From: UBA2402 sp044371005 | GTDB taxonomy: Bacteria > Planctomycetota > Phycisphaerae > Phycisphaerales > UBA1924 | DNA length: 25,955 nt | Direction of reading: 5' to 3' | Assembly (NCBI GenBank): GCA_044371005.1 | Contig: JBILUL010000054.1 | Location: 1-25,955, forward strand | Part shown: piece by piece, positions 17,931-25,506 of the stretch | Layout of the letters: each line of letters opens with the position of its first letter | How positions within the stretch are numbered: the stretch's first letter is position 1 | Notes under the pieces: generated by a model | What the model was told of the DNA's origin: nothing | Seen by the model: only the letters and a program-made list of their open reading frames with translations | Databases searched by the model: none | Translations under genes and position numbers: made by a program

Positions 17931-20366
17931 TCACGCTGGCTTTGAAACCACCGTCAACCTCGCATATTCCAATACCAGCGTCTTGGTCCCGATGGCCTTG
18001 AACGCCACCGTCACGCGTGCCTGCGCTCCGCCCGTGAACGACTTCACAACGCCCATGCCAAACTGCGGGTGACGCACCGTGGATCCGACCGGAAGCGCGG
18101 GGGTACTCTGCCGCGCCGAACGCTGTGTTGAATCCTCGGTCTGCACCCAGTCGGCATCCTGCGACTCATCATCGAAATCAGAATCGACATCGACCTGCGC
18201 ATCATCGCTGCGAAGCACATGCTCGGAGGGCAACTCATCGAGGAATCGGCTGGGGATCGTCCGGTCGCTGATGCCTCGCTGCGTGCGGAACTTCGAGGCG
18301 GTCATCAGCAGTCGCCGCATCGCGCGGGTGATCCCCACGAAGCACAGCCGCCGTTCTTCCTCGAGCGCGGCCTCGCTCTCGCGTGCTCGCATGTGCGGCA
18401 GGATGCCCTCTTCCAGGCCGATCATCGCCACTGCCGGGAACTCAAGGCCCTTCGCGGCGTGCAGCGTCATCAGCGTCACACTTCCCTGAGCCGGGTCCAC
18501 CGCATCGGCATCGGCCACGAGTGCAATCGACTCAAGAAAACCGCGAAGCATCGCCAACAGCGGCGGCATTGCGGGAGTTCCTGCCGCGGAAGGCGACTCA
18601 AGGCTCGGATCGGCCGACGGGTCGTACTCCTGTTCGAACTGCCTCGCGGAGCTCACCAGTTCCGAAAGATTGTCGAGCCGCTCCGCATCGCTCTCGTTGC
18701 GGGTCGTCGCGGCCTGCGCCCGGTACATCGATTCGAGCCCCGACTCCTTGATGACGCGGTCCACCAGATCCGCCAGCGAGCCGGAGATCTCGGCACCCAT
18801 GAACGTGCCGCCGCCGGTCCAGGCATCGAGCATCGTGACGAACTTGTTCACCGAGTTGATCGCACGGGCCGAAAGGTCAGGCACCGCATCAAGCTGCCTC
18901 AGCACGCGAAGCACGGGGACTCCATGCTGCGAGGCAATCGCCTCGACCTTCTCGTAGGTGGTATCGCCGATGCCACGGGTGGGCACGTTGATGATGCGCG
19001 ACAGCGAGACGGAATCGGCCTGATTCGCTACCACGCGCAGATACGCCAGCGAGTTCTTCACCTCCTCGCGGTCGTAGAAGGCAGTTCCCTTCGCGATTGT
19101 GTAGGGAATGTTCGCTTCGCGCAGCGCCTCTTCCATCACGCGGCTCAGCGCATTGGTCCGGTAGAAGACCGCCATTTCACGCCACGCAATCTTCTGATCC
19201 GTGTGCTGCTTTCGCAGCCACGCTGCCACGCGGCTTCCTTCATGCCGCTCACTGCTGCATTTCACGATCTCAATCCGGTCGCCACCCTCTTTGCTCGTGA
19301 ACAGAGGCTTGGGCTTGCGGTTGCGGTTGTACTTGATCAGCGTGTCGGCACTGGCCAGAATCGGCGCAGTCGAGCGGAAGTTCTCGCCAAGCTTGATCAC
19401 CGCCGCGGCGGGAAAGTTCTTCTCAAAGTCCAGAATGTTCGAAATGTCCGCGCCACGCCACCCGTAAATCGCCTGATCCGGATCGCCCACCACACAAATG
19501 TTGGGCTGACGCCCCCCCGCCACTGCATCACCCGCAATCAGACTTGCAATCTTGAACTGCGCCTGATTGGTGTCCTGATACTCATCGATCAGCAGATACT
19601 GCCATCGCCGCTGACACTCCGCACGCACATTCTCCCTCAGCGCGAGCATGCGGGCCGAGAGCATGAGCAGATCATCAAAGTCCACCGCATTGGCCTCGCG
19701 CAGCCGCTTGGTGTACGCCGAGTAGACGCGTGCAATTGCCTTGGTCGAGAAATCAAAGGCTTCACTGGCAAACTGCTGGTCATCCACCAGATCGTTCTTC
19801 GCGTTGCTGATGGCGCTGAGCACGCTGCGAGGCTGGAAGTTTGCAGTTGACAGCTGCGCTGCTTCAATGGCCTTCTTCACCAGCGACAACTGATCGGAAC
19901 TGTCGTAGATCGAAAAGTCAGGCTTGAGCCCGGCCTCTTCCGCATACCGCCGGAGCAGCCTCGCACAGAGCGAGTGGAAGGTCGTGATCGTCAGCCCGCG
20001 CATGAGGCGGCTTTCAGAGCCATCCTGCCCGGGCCCGCCAAGCACGTGCGCGACGCGTTCCTTCATCTCACCCGCGGCCTTGTTCGTGAAGGTCACCGCG
20101 AGAATCTGGTACGGAGGGACGCCGCAGTTCACGAGGTAGGCGATTCGGCGCGTGATGACGCGAGTCTTGCCGCTCCCTGCCGCGGCGAGGATCAGCAGCG
20201 GTCCTTCGGTGTGCAGCACCGCCTGCTTCTGAGGTTCGGTCAGATCGGCCACGAGCGAATCGGCAAAGGCACGCGGGTCCGCCGCGGCATGCGGCGCAGC
20301 AGCGCGGGTCGCCTGGGGTGCCTGGGGCTCGTCGTAGTCGGGAGTAATCGGGGCGTCGAAATCCAT
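17931..20366 (-). CDS. pcrA: UvrD/PcrA-type ATP-dependent 3'-5' DNA helicase
   Basis: This superfamily 1A helicase unwinds DNA in nucleotide excision repair, replication restart and removal of RecA filaments or stalled polymerase. The 811-residue product from the ATG at 20364-20366 has all motifs: TEPQKQAV (Q motif), Walker A AAAGSGKT (61-68), TFTNKAAGEM, DEYQD (261-265), GDPDQAIYGWRGAD (about 293-306), GENFRSTAPIL, LMTLHAAKGLEFP (about 631-643) and CFVGITRAMRRL (about 675-686). The C-terminus (about 760-811, VGSTVRHPQFGMGVV) is the Tudor-like domain typical of PcrA/UvrD that contacts RNA polymerase. An acidic low-complexity linker precedes it. The N-terminal ~40 residues are an extra Ala/Pro-rich tail. 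An upstream ATG near 20439 would add 25 residues; neither start has a good Shine-Dalgarno. Distinguishing PcrA from UvrD by name is convention only. Confidence 0.95.
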   Translation of the reverse strand: MDFDAPITPDYDEPQAPQATRAAAPHAAADPRAFADSLVADLTEPQKQAVLHTEGPLLILAAAGSGKTRVITRRIAYLVNCGVPPYQILAVTFTNKAAGEMKERVAHVLGGPGQDGSESRLMRGLTITTFHSLCARLLRRYAEEAGLKPDFSIYDSSDQLSLVKKAIEAAQLSTANFQPRSVLSAISNAKNDLVDDQQFASEAFDFSTKAIARVYSAYTKRLREANAVDFDDLLMLSARMLALRENVRAECQRRWQYLLIDEYQDTNQAQFKIASLIAGDAVAGGRQPNICVVGDPDQAIYGWRGADISNILDFEKNFPAAAVIKLGENFRSTAPILASADTLIKYNRNRKPKPLFTSKEGGDRIEIVKCSSERHEGSRVAAWLRKQHTDQKIAWREMAVFYRTNALSRVMEEALREANIPYTIAKGTAFYDREEVKNSLAYLRVVANQADSVSLSRIINVPTRGIGDTTYEKVEAIASQHGVPVLRVLRQLDAVPDLSARAINSVNKFVTMLDAWTGGGTFMGAEISGSLADLVDRVIKESGLESMYRAQAATTRNESDAERLDNLSELVSSARQFEQEYDPSADPSLESPSAAGTPAMPPLLAMLRGFLESIALVADADAVDPAQGSVTLMTLHAAKGLEFPAVAMIGLEEGILPHMRARESEAALEEERRLCFVGITRAMRRLLMTASKFRTQRGISDRTIPSRFLDELPSEHVLRSDDAQVDVDSDFDDESQDADWVQTEDSTQRSARQSTPALPVGSTVRHPQFGMGVVKSFTGGAQARVTVAFKAIGTKTLVLEYARLTVVSKPA

Positions 20367-20453
20367 GACGGGGCAAGCGTAACGCCACCGAACACGGCCG
20401 GAGCCAAACAACACCTTGTCCACAGCAAAGGAGCTGCACATTCCGCAGCGTGT

Positions 20454-21431
20454 TCACACCATCGAGCCGCGTCGGAGCATCCAGATGAAGACCGGGCCCC
20501 CCACCAATGCCGTCACGACATTCAGCGGCAATCGCCCGGACGGCAGCTCAATGTTCCGCACAATCGCATCAGCCCCAAGCACAAGCACCGCGCCAGCCAG
20601 TGCTGCCAGGATGGCCAACGGACGATGCCGCGGCCCGCAAACGAGCCGGACGACATGTGGGCACACCAGCCCAACAAATCCAATCGGCCCGGCGAGCATG
20701 ATCGAGCAGGCCGTCAGGATGCCGGCCCAGAGGAACATCCAGAATCGCAGCCGCCCCAGACGCACCCCGAGGCTGATGGCCTCATCCTCGCCCAGGGAGG
20801 CAAGATCCATGGAAGGGCCCAGCCACCAGCAGGTGATCGCGCCCAGGGTGGTGAGTGTGCCGATGGTCCACATTTCGGTGGGTGTGGTATCGTCGCGGAT
20901 GCCGCCGATGAGCAGGCGATCCGCCGCGGCTGTGTACTGAAAAGGCAGCGACTGCCGCAGGAGCATGATGCCCGCGCCACAGACGATCCCCACGGCCACT
21001 CCGGTGAGGACCAGGAGGACCGGATCAAGCACGCCGCGGCGGCGGCTGAGGAGATACGTGACGATCAGAGCACCAAGTGCCCCGCAAATCGCGGCGGTGG
21101 CCACGATCGGCATGGCCAGCCCGCCTGCAGCAACCCCCGAGGCCCCGACCAGACCGAGCCAGATGGCGAGCAGGACTGCGAACCCGGACCCGGAGGCAAG
21201 GCCCAGGAGGTCGGGAGAAGCCAGTGGGTTCCGGAGCAGGCACTGGAGGAAGACGCCCGCGAGTGCCAGTGAGGTGCCGACCATGATCGAGGCACCGGTT
21301 CGGTTGACGCGGAGCCACCAGACTTCCGAACCGATGGCCGCGGCGGCTCCGGACCCCAATATCCGCCACACTCCCATTGCCAGCAGCAATGCGAGAAGGA
21401 CAATGAGGGCCTGGGACGTCCTGCGAGTCAT
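20454..21431 (-). CDS. FecCD-family ABC transporter permease (iron-siderophore, heme or cobalamin import)
   Basis: This is the inner-membrane permease of a type II ABC importer for iron chelates, heme or vitamin B12. From the ATG at 21429-21431 the product is 325 residues, the normal family length, with about nine or ten hydrophobic segments. Signature stretches are LALAGVFLQCLLRNPLASPD and LLGLASGSGF near the N-terminus, and GPIGFVGLVCPHVVRL (coupling region for the ATPase) plus LPLNVVTALVGGPVFIW near the C-terminus. No ATPase or substrate-binding protein gene adjoins it here, so the substrate cannot be named. The frame is open upstream to 21629 but that extension is not family-like. Its stop is 87 bases upstream of the chosen helicase start, so the two may share a transcript. 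It is divergent from the atpC gene. Confidence 0.92.
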   Translation of the reverse strand: MTRRTSQALIVLLALLLAMGVWRILGSGAAAAIGSEVWWLRVNRTGASIMVGTSLALAGVFLQCLLRNPLASPDLLGLASGSGFAVLLAIWLGLVGASGVAAGGLAMPIVATAAICGALGALIVTYLLSRRRGVLDPVLLVLTGVAVGIVCGAGIMLLRQSLPFQYTAAADRLLIGGIRDDTTPTEMWTIGTLTTLGAITCWWLGPSMDLASLGEDEAISLGVRLGRLRFWMFLWAGILTACSIMLAGPIGFVGLVCPHVVRLVCGPRHRPLAILAALAGAVLVLGADAIVRNIELPSGRLPLNVVTALVGGPVFIWMLRRGSMV

Positions 21432-21672
21432 GAACGCGGCAGGGTACGCGCCAACCCTCTCGAAGGGTCCAGGCGGGCTTCCCGGCCCGTTAAACGATCC
21501 AGCGGCAGGCGGACAGGCCACGCAGCGGGCCGGGACGGGGTAGGCAACGCTGCCATTGGAGTCTGCCGGGGGGCACAACTCCCGAACTTCCTGTCCGAGT
21601 TTGGCGTTTGTCGTCGCCTGAGGGGGCATTGGCTCCTACTATTGCGACCCCTTTTGTTGGAGATTCCCAGCC

Positions 21673-22089
21673 GTGGCCAAGAAGTCTTTTCGCTGCAAGC
21701 TCGTGACCCCCGCCGCCGCCCTGATGGACGATCAGGTGGCGTACGCCTCCGTTCCCAGCTGGGATGGCCTGATGGGCTTCCTTCCCGGCCGTGCGGCATT
21801 CCTGGGGCGTCTGGGTCTTGGCGAGCTCCGGCTTGATCTGGCCGATACCGAGAAGGGTCAGGGCGGCAGTCGTTCGTACCTGCTTGATGGTGGCTTCATC
21901 CGCATGGCGGGTGATGTGATGACCATCTTGGCCGAGCGTGCCGTCGCGGTTGAGACTCTCACCGCCGCCGAGGCAGATGCTGAGCTGAAGGCCGCGGCTT
22001 CGATCAAGGATCCAACCGCCCAGGCGCAGGCCACCAAGCGGGCCAAGCTCATGGCTGATCTGGTTCGTTCCTCGGGCGGCAAGGTCTGA
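21673..22089 (+). CDS. atpC: F-type ATP synthase epsilon subunit
   Basis: This central-stalk subunit couples rotation to, and inhibits, the F1 motor. The 138-residue product has the N-terminal beta-sandwich signature: FRCKLVTPAAALMDDQVAYASVP, then GLMGFLPGRAAFLGRLGLGEL (the GxxGxLPxHAP-like segment, with Arg in place of the usual His) and GGFIRMAGDVMTILAERAV. A helical C-terminal part follows (about 85-138). The start is GTG at 21673, with GGAG about 10 bases upstream. A possible -10 hexamer TACTAT lies at 21637-21642, without a matching -35. No other ATP synthase gene is present in the window: the neighbours are a divergent permease and a convergent sigma factor, so this atpC is separated from the usual atpAGDC order. 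It was identified by motif, and its length is normal. Confidence 0.9.
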   Translation: MAKKSFRCKLVTPAAALMDDQVAYASVPSWDGLMGFLPGRAAFLGRLGLGELRLDLADTEKGQGGSRSYLLDGGFIRMAGDVMTILAERAVAVETLTAAEADAELKAAASIKDPTAQAQATKRAKLMADLVRSSGGKV

Positions 22090-22152
22090 TCCCGTGAGCG
22101 TCGGTTCGCCTCGGTGAACCGGGTTCGGCCCCGTCACTTCCACTCAACACGT

Positions 22153-22740
22153 TCAGTTTCTGGTCAACTCGCGGTGGAGCCACGCGCGGGCGTAGGACCA
22201 TTCGCCCTTGACGACTCCGACCGTGAGGCCCAGGGCCGCGGCTATCTCCTCAATTGTCAGGCCCGCGAAGTAGCGGAGCATCACGATCTCGCTCTTCTTG
22301 GAGTCGTACGCCTCAAGCCTAACCAGTGCTTCGTCGATCGCGAGGAGTTCGGCAGGGTCGGGCTCGTTGGCGAGCATTTCGTCGACCATTTCGACGCGGC
22401 GGGCTCGGTGCTCACCATCGCCGCCGCGTTTGATCCGGGCGTGCCCGCGAGCGCGTTCGATCAGGATCCGACGCATGGCCCGTGCCGCGGCACCGAAAAA
22501 GTGACCACGGTTATTCCATCGCTGGGCATCATCGGGCCCCAGAAGTCTCAGGTACGCCTCATGAACGAGCGCGGTGGGCTGCAGGGTGTTCCCGGCGGCT
22601 TCGTTGGCCAGGCGTGCGCGGGCGAGGCGGCGCAGCTCGTCGTACACCAAGGGCAGCAGGTCGGCAGCTGCCTTGGAGTCTCCCTCACCGGCCTGGCGGA
22701 GGAGTCTGGTGAGATGTTCGGACTCGTGCGAATCGGACAT
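22153..22740 (-). CDS. ECF-type RNA polymerase sigma factor (planctomycete-type, TIGR02999-like)
   Basis: The 195-residue product has sigma region 2 (LLPLVYDELRRLARARL, then LVHEAYLRLLG and HFFGAAARAMRRILIERAR) and region 4 with a helix-turn-helix (LTIEEIAAALGLTVGVVKGEW, then YARAWLHREL). The HFFGAAARAMR segment and LQPTALVHEAYLRL are typical of the ECF group abundant in planctomycetes. It would direct RNA polymerase to a specific promoter set. No anti-sigma factor or partner Ser/Thr kinase gene, which often adjoins members of this group, is in the window. The ATG at 22738-22740 gives the family-like N-terminus MSDSHESEHLTRLLRQAGEG; there is no Shine-Dalgarno upstream, only a run of A. The leader contains a strong inverted repeat (22855-22883). 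The gene is convergent with atpC, 63 bases apart. Confidence 0.93.
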   Translation of the reverse strand: MSDSHESEHLTRLLRQAGEGDSKAAADLLPLVYDELRRLARARLANEAAGNTLQPTALVHEAYLRLLGPDDAQRWNNRGHFFGAAARAMRRILIERARGHARIKRGGDGEHRARRVEMVDEMLANEPDPAELLAIDEALVRLEAYDSKKSEIVMLRYFAGLTIEEIAAALGLTVGVVKGEWSYARAWLHRELTRN

Positions 22741-22854
22741 TTGATGGTTTTTTGAGATTTCGCTGTCAGAAGTGCCGCGAACGTCGCATTGAAGAGTACG
22801 AGGGCGGCACTCCCTCGACTCGGTTGGCGGTCGTTCGGTTCTCCAGATTTCCGG

Positions 22855-22883
22855 GATGCAATGCCCCCACACAGCATTGCATC
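22855..22883. repeat. Perfect 10-bp inverted repeat in the leader of the ECF sigma gene
   Basis: GATGCAATGC (22855-22864) and GCATTGCATC (22874-22883) are exact reverse complements separated by a 9-base spacer CCCCACACA. It lies about 115 bases upstream of the sigma start codon. No T-run follows on either strand, so it does not look like a terminator. It could be a binding site for a dimeric regulator or a folded leader RNA; which one cannot be told from sequence. Confidence 0.6.
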
Positions 22884-23029
22884 GCACACACCCGGAATCA
22901 CACCCACCGGACCACCCGCGTCTTGCGATTCGTTCCACACTCCGACTCGCGAGCAGACACCCGGCACTCACGCATGACCCTCAGGAGGTGAGGGGTTCTG
23001 CAGTGAGCAACGGGCAACCAGGAACAAGA

Positions 23030-23066
23030 AACGCCCGGGAAGAGATCCCCGGGCGTTGTCTTTTTT
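23030..23066. terminator. Bidirectional rho-independent terminator
   Basis: A perfect 10-bp stem, AACGCCCGGG (23030-23039) with CCCGGGCGTT (23048-23057), encloses an 8-base loop. On the minus strand it is followed by TCTTGTTCC (a moderate U-tract), about 50 bases past the ChaN stop, where a terminator is expected. On the plus strand it is followed by GTC and six T (23061-23066), a stronger tract although no plus-strand gene ends here. Confidence 0.75.
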
Positions 23067-23104
23067 CAGTTGAACACACGGTTCAGGCGTTGCGAGTACG
23101 AGGC

Positions 23105-24067
23105 TCAGTTGCCATCGGAGCCAGCGAAGATCAGGAAATCGGCGCGGCCCTGATCGGCATCGGCGAGTTTCCCGTCTGCGGGGGCGGCGGCGTCGACGTA
23201 GCTGACCACGATGACCTTCGCCGCGTTGTTCTGGAGTTTGAGTGCCTGCACCAGACCGCCGGTATGATCGCTGTGGAATCGACCGACTACCAGGAGCACG
23301 GGCGTGCCCTGGTTCATTCCATTGACCACGCTCTGTGACATCGTCCAGTCCCAGACGCTCTGGCTTCGGAAGGTGTTGTCGATGGAGGCGCGGCGCTCTG
23401 CCGCGAACTTCTCGTCGGCAAGCTGCTCGGGCTTGATGCCCGCGTTCTCATTCATCACCTTCTCAAAATCTTCGCGGTACTTGCCGGTGGGAACGACTTG
23501 CGGAACCGCAAAGAGCCGCTGCTGCTCCGGAGTCAGGCCCTTGAGGCGATCAAACCCCTCGGTGCGGGCGAGTCGCACGTAGCGGCGCGGAGCGTTCGCG
23601 GCAATGACCGGCCGGCCCGCTTCCTTCGCGGACTTCACCATGGCCTGATGTCCGGGCGGGAAGCTTGAGTCATCGCGCTTGAGGGCCTTGCGCAAGCCTG
23701 CGTCATCGGTGACTCCGGTGAGGTAGTCGGAGAGATCGGCCTGCTCGTGGCGTTCGAAGAACTCCATGGCGAGGACGGCCTTGGGCGACTTGGCCAGCAC
23801 ATCGTCCCAGAGTGCCGCGGCAGAGGCCAGCCCCATGCGATGCCCGTGGTTCTCGCCGACAATCACAGCGTCTGCACCGGCCGCCGCGGCGACCACATCA
23901 TTCCAGGAGGCCGGCGAGCCATCGCCCCTCAGGATCGTGAGCGAGCGTGCAGCCTCTGCGGAAACCGGGGCCATCGCACCGTGCGGACTCTTGCTCCGCG
24001 AAGGGCCTGCACTGCAGGCGGTCAGCATGAGGCACGTAGCGACCCCGACGAAAAGGCAAAGACGCAT
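23105..24067 (-). CDS. ChaN-family (heme-binding/iron-regulated) lipoprotein
   Basis: The 320-residue product starts at the ATG at 24065-24067, chosen because AGGAG (24076-24080) lies 8 bases upstream and the N-terminus becomes a lipoprotein signal, MRLCLFVGVATCLMLTAC, with the lipobox Cys at residue 18. The mature part carries the ChaN core: ADAVIVGENHGHRMG, then KAVLAMEFFERHEQADLSDYLTG, VIAANAPRRYVRLA, a WDWTMSQSVV segment and GTPVLLVVGRFHSDH. In characterised ChaN proteins the fold binds heme and is associated with iron uptake. Heme binding by this copy is inference; I did not confirm the ligand residues. It should sit on the periplasmic side of a membrane. A FecCD-type permease gene lies about 1.7 kb away on the same strand, a loose link to iron or heme transport. 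Confidence 0.88.
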   Translation of the reverse strand: MRLCLFVGVATCLMLTACSAGPSRSKSPHGAMAPVSAEAARSLTILRGDGSPASWNDVVAAAAGADAVIVGENHGHRMGLASAAALWDDVLAKSPKAVLAMEFFERHEQADLSDYLTGVTDDAGLRKALKRDDSSFPPGHQAMVKSAKEAGRPVIAANAPRRYVRLARTEGFDRLKGLTPEQQRLFAVPQVVPTGKYREDFEKVMNENAGIKPEQLADEKFAAERRASIDNTFRSQSVWDWTMSQSVVNGMNQGTPVLLVVGRFHSDHTGGLVQALKLQNNAAKVIVVSYVDAAAPADGKLADADQGRADFLIFAGSDGN

Positions 24068-24312
24068 GAGATGAGCTCCTGAACGATCAAGATGCATCGG
24101 GCCGCCGGAAGGGCTGAGTGGGTGCACAAGACATGGCACCGGCCATGCCAGAGCGTACGAGCGGCGCGGGTGAAATGGAAGGAATCGGCGTTGAATCGTC
24201 GCCGCGGCGGACCGACCCTGCGCTCGTTCGGGTCTCGTATCCTCACGGCTGATTGGCCAGACGCACACGACCGAAATCTCCCACCGTTCCCACTTGCGAC
24301 CGACTCTCAGTC

Positions 24313-25503
24313 GTGCCGCTCGCGACGGCGCGGACCTTGCTCGTCTCCGGGCTGGCTCTGGAGCAAGCAAGGACGCGATGTGAGGGTCCAGGCGATGTTC
24401 AGGCGATGATCGACCGGCTGGGCTTTGTGCAGCTCGACAGCATCAGTGTGGTTGAACGGGCGCATCACCACATTCTCTACACGCGGCTCGATGGCTATGA
24501 AGCCCGACATCTGGACGAATTGCAAGCAAAGGGTCACGTGTTTGAGCACTGGACGCACGATGCGTCGATCATCCCCGCCGCGTTCTTTCCGATGTGGAGG
24601 CACCGATTCGACAAGGTGGCGTGGGGGACGTGGCTTCGCCAGCAGATGGGCCGGAACTACAGGAAGACACTCGAAGAGGTGCGGCGTCGGATCGAGCATG
24701 AAGGGCCGCTGATGGCACGTCACTTCGAAGCGCCGAATCGAAAGAGCGGGCCCTGGTGGGACTGGAAGCCAGCGAAGGCGGCGCTCGAGTATTGGTGGCG
24801 CACAGGCGAGCTGGCGATTCCGCGACGCGAGCAGTTTCAGAAGGTCTACGACCTTACCCATCGCGTTCTTCCCGGTGAGATTCTCGCAAAGGCGCATTCG
24901 CCTGAGGAATACGTGGACTGGTCGTGCCGATCGGCTCTCGAACGACTGGGGATTGCAACGCCGCGGGAGTTGGCGCAGTTCTGGGGCGGCCTCACGCCTG
25001 CCGTCGCCGCGGCGTGGTGCGTCGAGGCCGAGAAACGCGGCGAGGTCGTTCCGGTGCAGGTTGAAGCGGATCCCGCGACGACCGCTCGCCGCGCCGTTGC
25101 ATTTCCGGATTGGGTCGCGCGCTCCGCGACCATTCAGGACCGATGCGGCAACCACGAGCAGATGCGTCTGCTCAGCCCGTTTGACCCCTTGATCCGGGAT
25201 CGCGCTCGCTGCCTTCGGCTCTTTGGCTTTGACTATCGGTTCGAAGCCTTCGTGCCAGAGCCCAAACGCACGTATGGGTACTACGTACTCCCGGTGCTCT
25301 GGTCGCGTGGATGCGACTGCACGCTGGTGGCACGCGTGAACCCGGCACTGGATCGCGCAAAGGGTGAGCTCGTGATCAAGGGCGTCTGGTGGGAACCCAC
25401 GCAGCGTCCGACCCGCCGCCTTCGCGCGTTGCTCGAAAAGGCCACCGTGGAGTACGCGAACTGGATGGGAGCCTCGCGCGTTCGCTGGGAGCAACGGCCC
25501 TGA
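24313..25503 (+). CDS. YcaQ/AlkX-like winged-helix DNA glycosylase (crosslink repair)
   Basis: This HTH_42-family protein is related to E. coli YcaQ (AlkX), which excises bulky alkylated bases and unhooks interstrand crosslinks. The catalytic region reads GFVQLDSISVVERAHHHILYTR, giving the Q-x-D form seen in the YcaQ/AlkX group as opposed to Q-x-Q in AlkZ. It is followed by FEHWTHDASIIP, a family hallmark. The C-terminal part has LLSPFDPLIRDR and YGYYVLPVLW, also typical. I prefer GTG 24313 (MPLATARTLLVSGLALEQ), which matches the family N-terminus and gives 396 residues; a TTG at 24253, immediately after an in-frame stop, would add 20 unconserved residues. Neither has a Shine-Dalgarno. It is divergent from the ChaN gene and converges on the next gene, with stops 3 bases apart. 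Enzymatic specificity is inferred from family. Confidence 0.88.
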   Translation: MPLATARTLLVSGLALEQARTRCEGPGDVQAMIDRLGFVQLDSISVVERAHHHILYTRLDGYEARHLDELQAKGHVFEHWTHDASIIPAAFFPMWRHRFDKVAWGTWLRQQMGRNYRKTLEEVRRRIEHEGPLMARHFEAPNRKSGPWWDWKPAKAALEYWWRTGELAIPRREQFQKVYDLTHRVLPGEILAKAHSPEEYVDWSCRSALERLGIATPRELAQFWGGLTPAVAAAWCVEAEKRGEVVPVQVEADPATTARRAVAFPDWVARSATIQDRCGNHEQMRLLSPFDPLIRDRARCLRLFGFDYRFEAFVPEPKRTYGYYVLPVLWSRGCDCTLVARVNPALDRAKGELVIKGVWWEPTQRPTRRLRALLEKATVEYANWMGASRVRWEQRP

Positions 25504-25506
25504 GAT

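Larger units (their letters stand above)
22741..23104. other. Intergenic region between ECF sigma gene and ChaN-like gene
   Basis: This 364-base stretch is the leader of the sigma gene and the 3' flank of the ChaN gene, both on the minus strand. It holds a 10-bp inverted repeat (22855-22883), a hairpin terminator (23030-23066) and, on the plus strand, an isolated strong Shine-Dalgarno-like AGGAGGTGA at 22983-22991. No credible protein-coding gene is seen in it. Confidence 0.55.

Noticed and set aside
18219..19850. Plus-strand open frame of 543 codons opposite the helicase gene
   Set aside because: The minus strand encodes all helicase motifs in order; the plus translation is His/Arg-rich low complexity without domains.
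19974..21272. Plus-strand open frame of 432 codons spanning the helicase N-terminus and permease
   Set aside because: It covers two convincing minus-strand genes and the gap between them; its sequence is Arg/Pro/Gly-rich and unlike a folded protein.
22102..22121. CGGTTC/GAACCG hairpin between atpC and the sigma gene as a terminator
   Set aside because: The stem is only 6 bp and has no U-tract on either strand.
24307..25494. Minus-strand open frame of 395 codons opposite the YcaQ-like gene
   Set aside because: The plus strand matches the YcaQ family end to end; the minus frame is its shadow.
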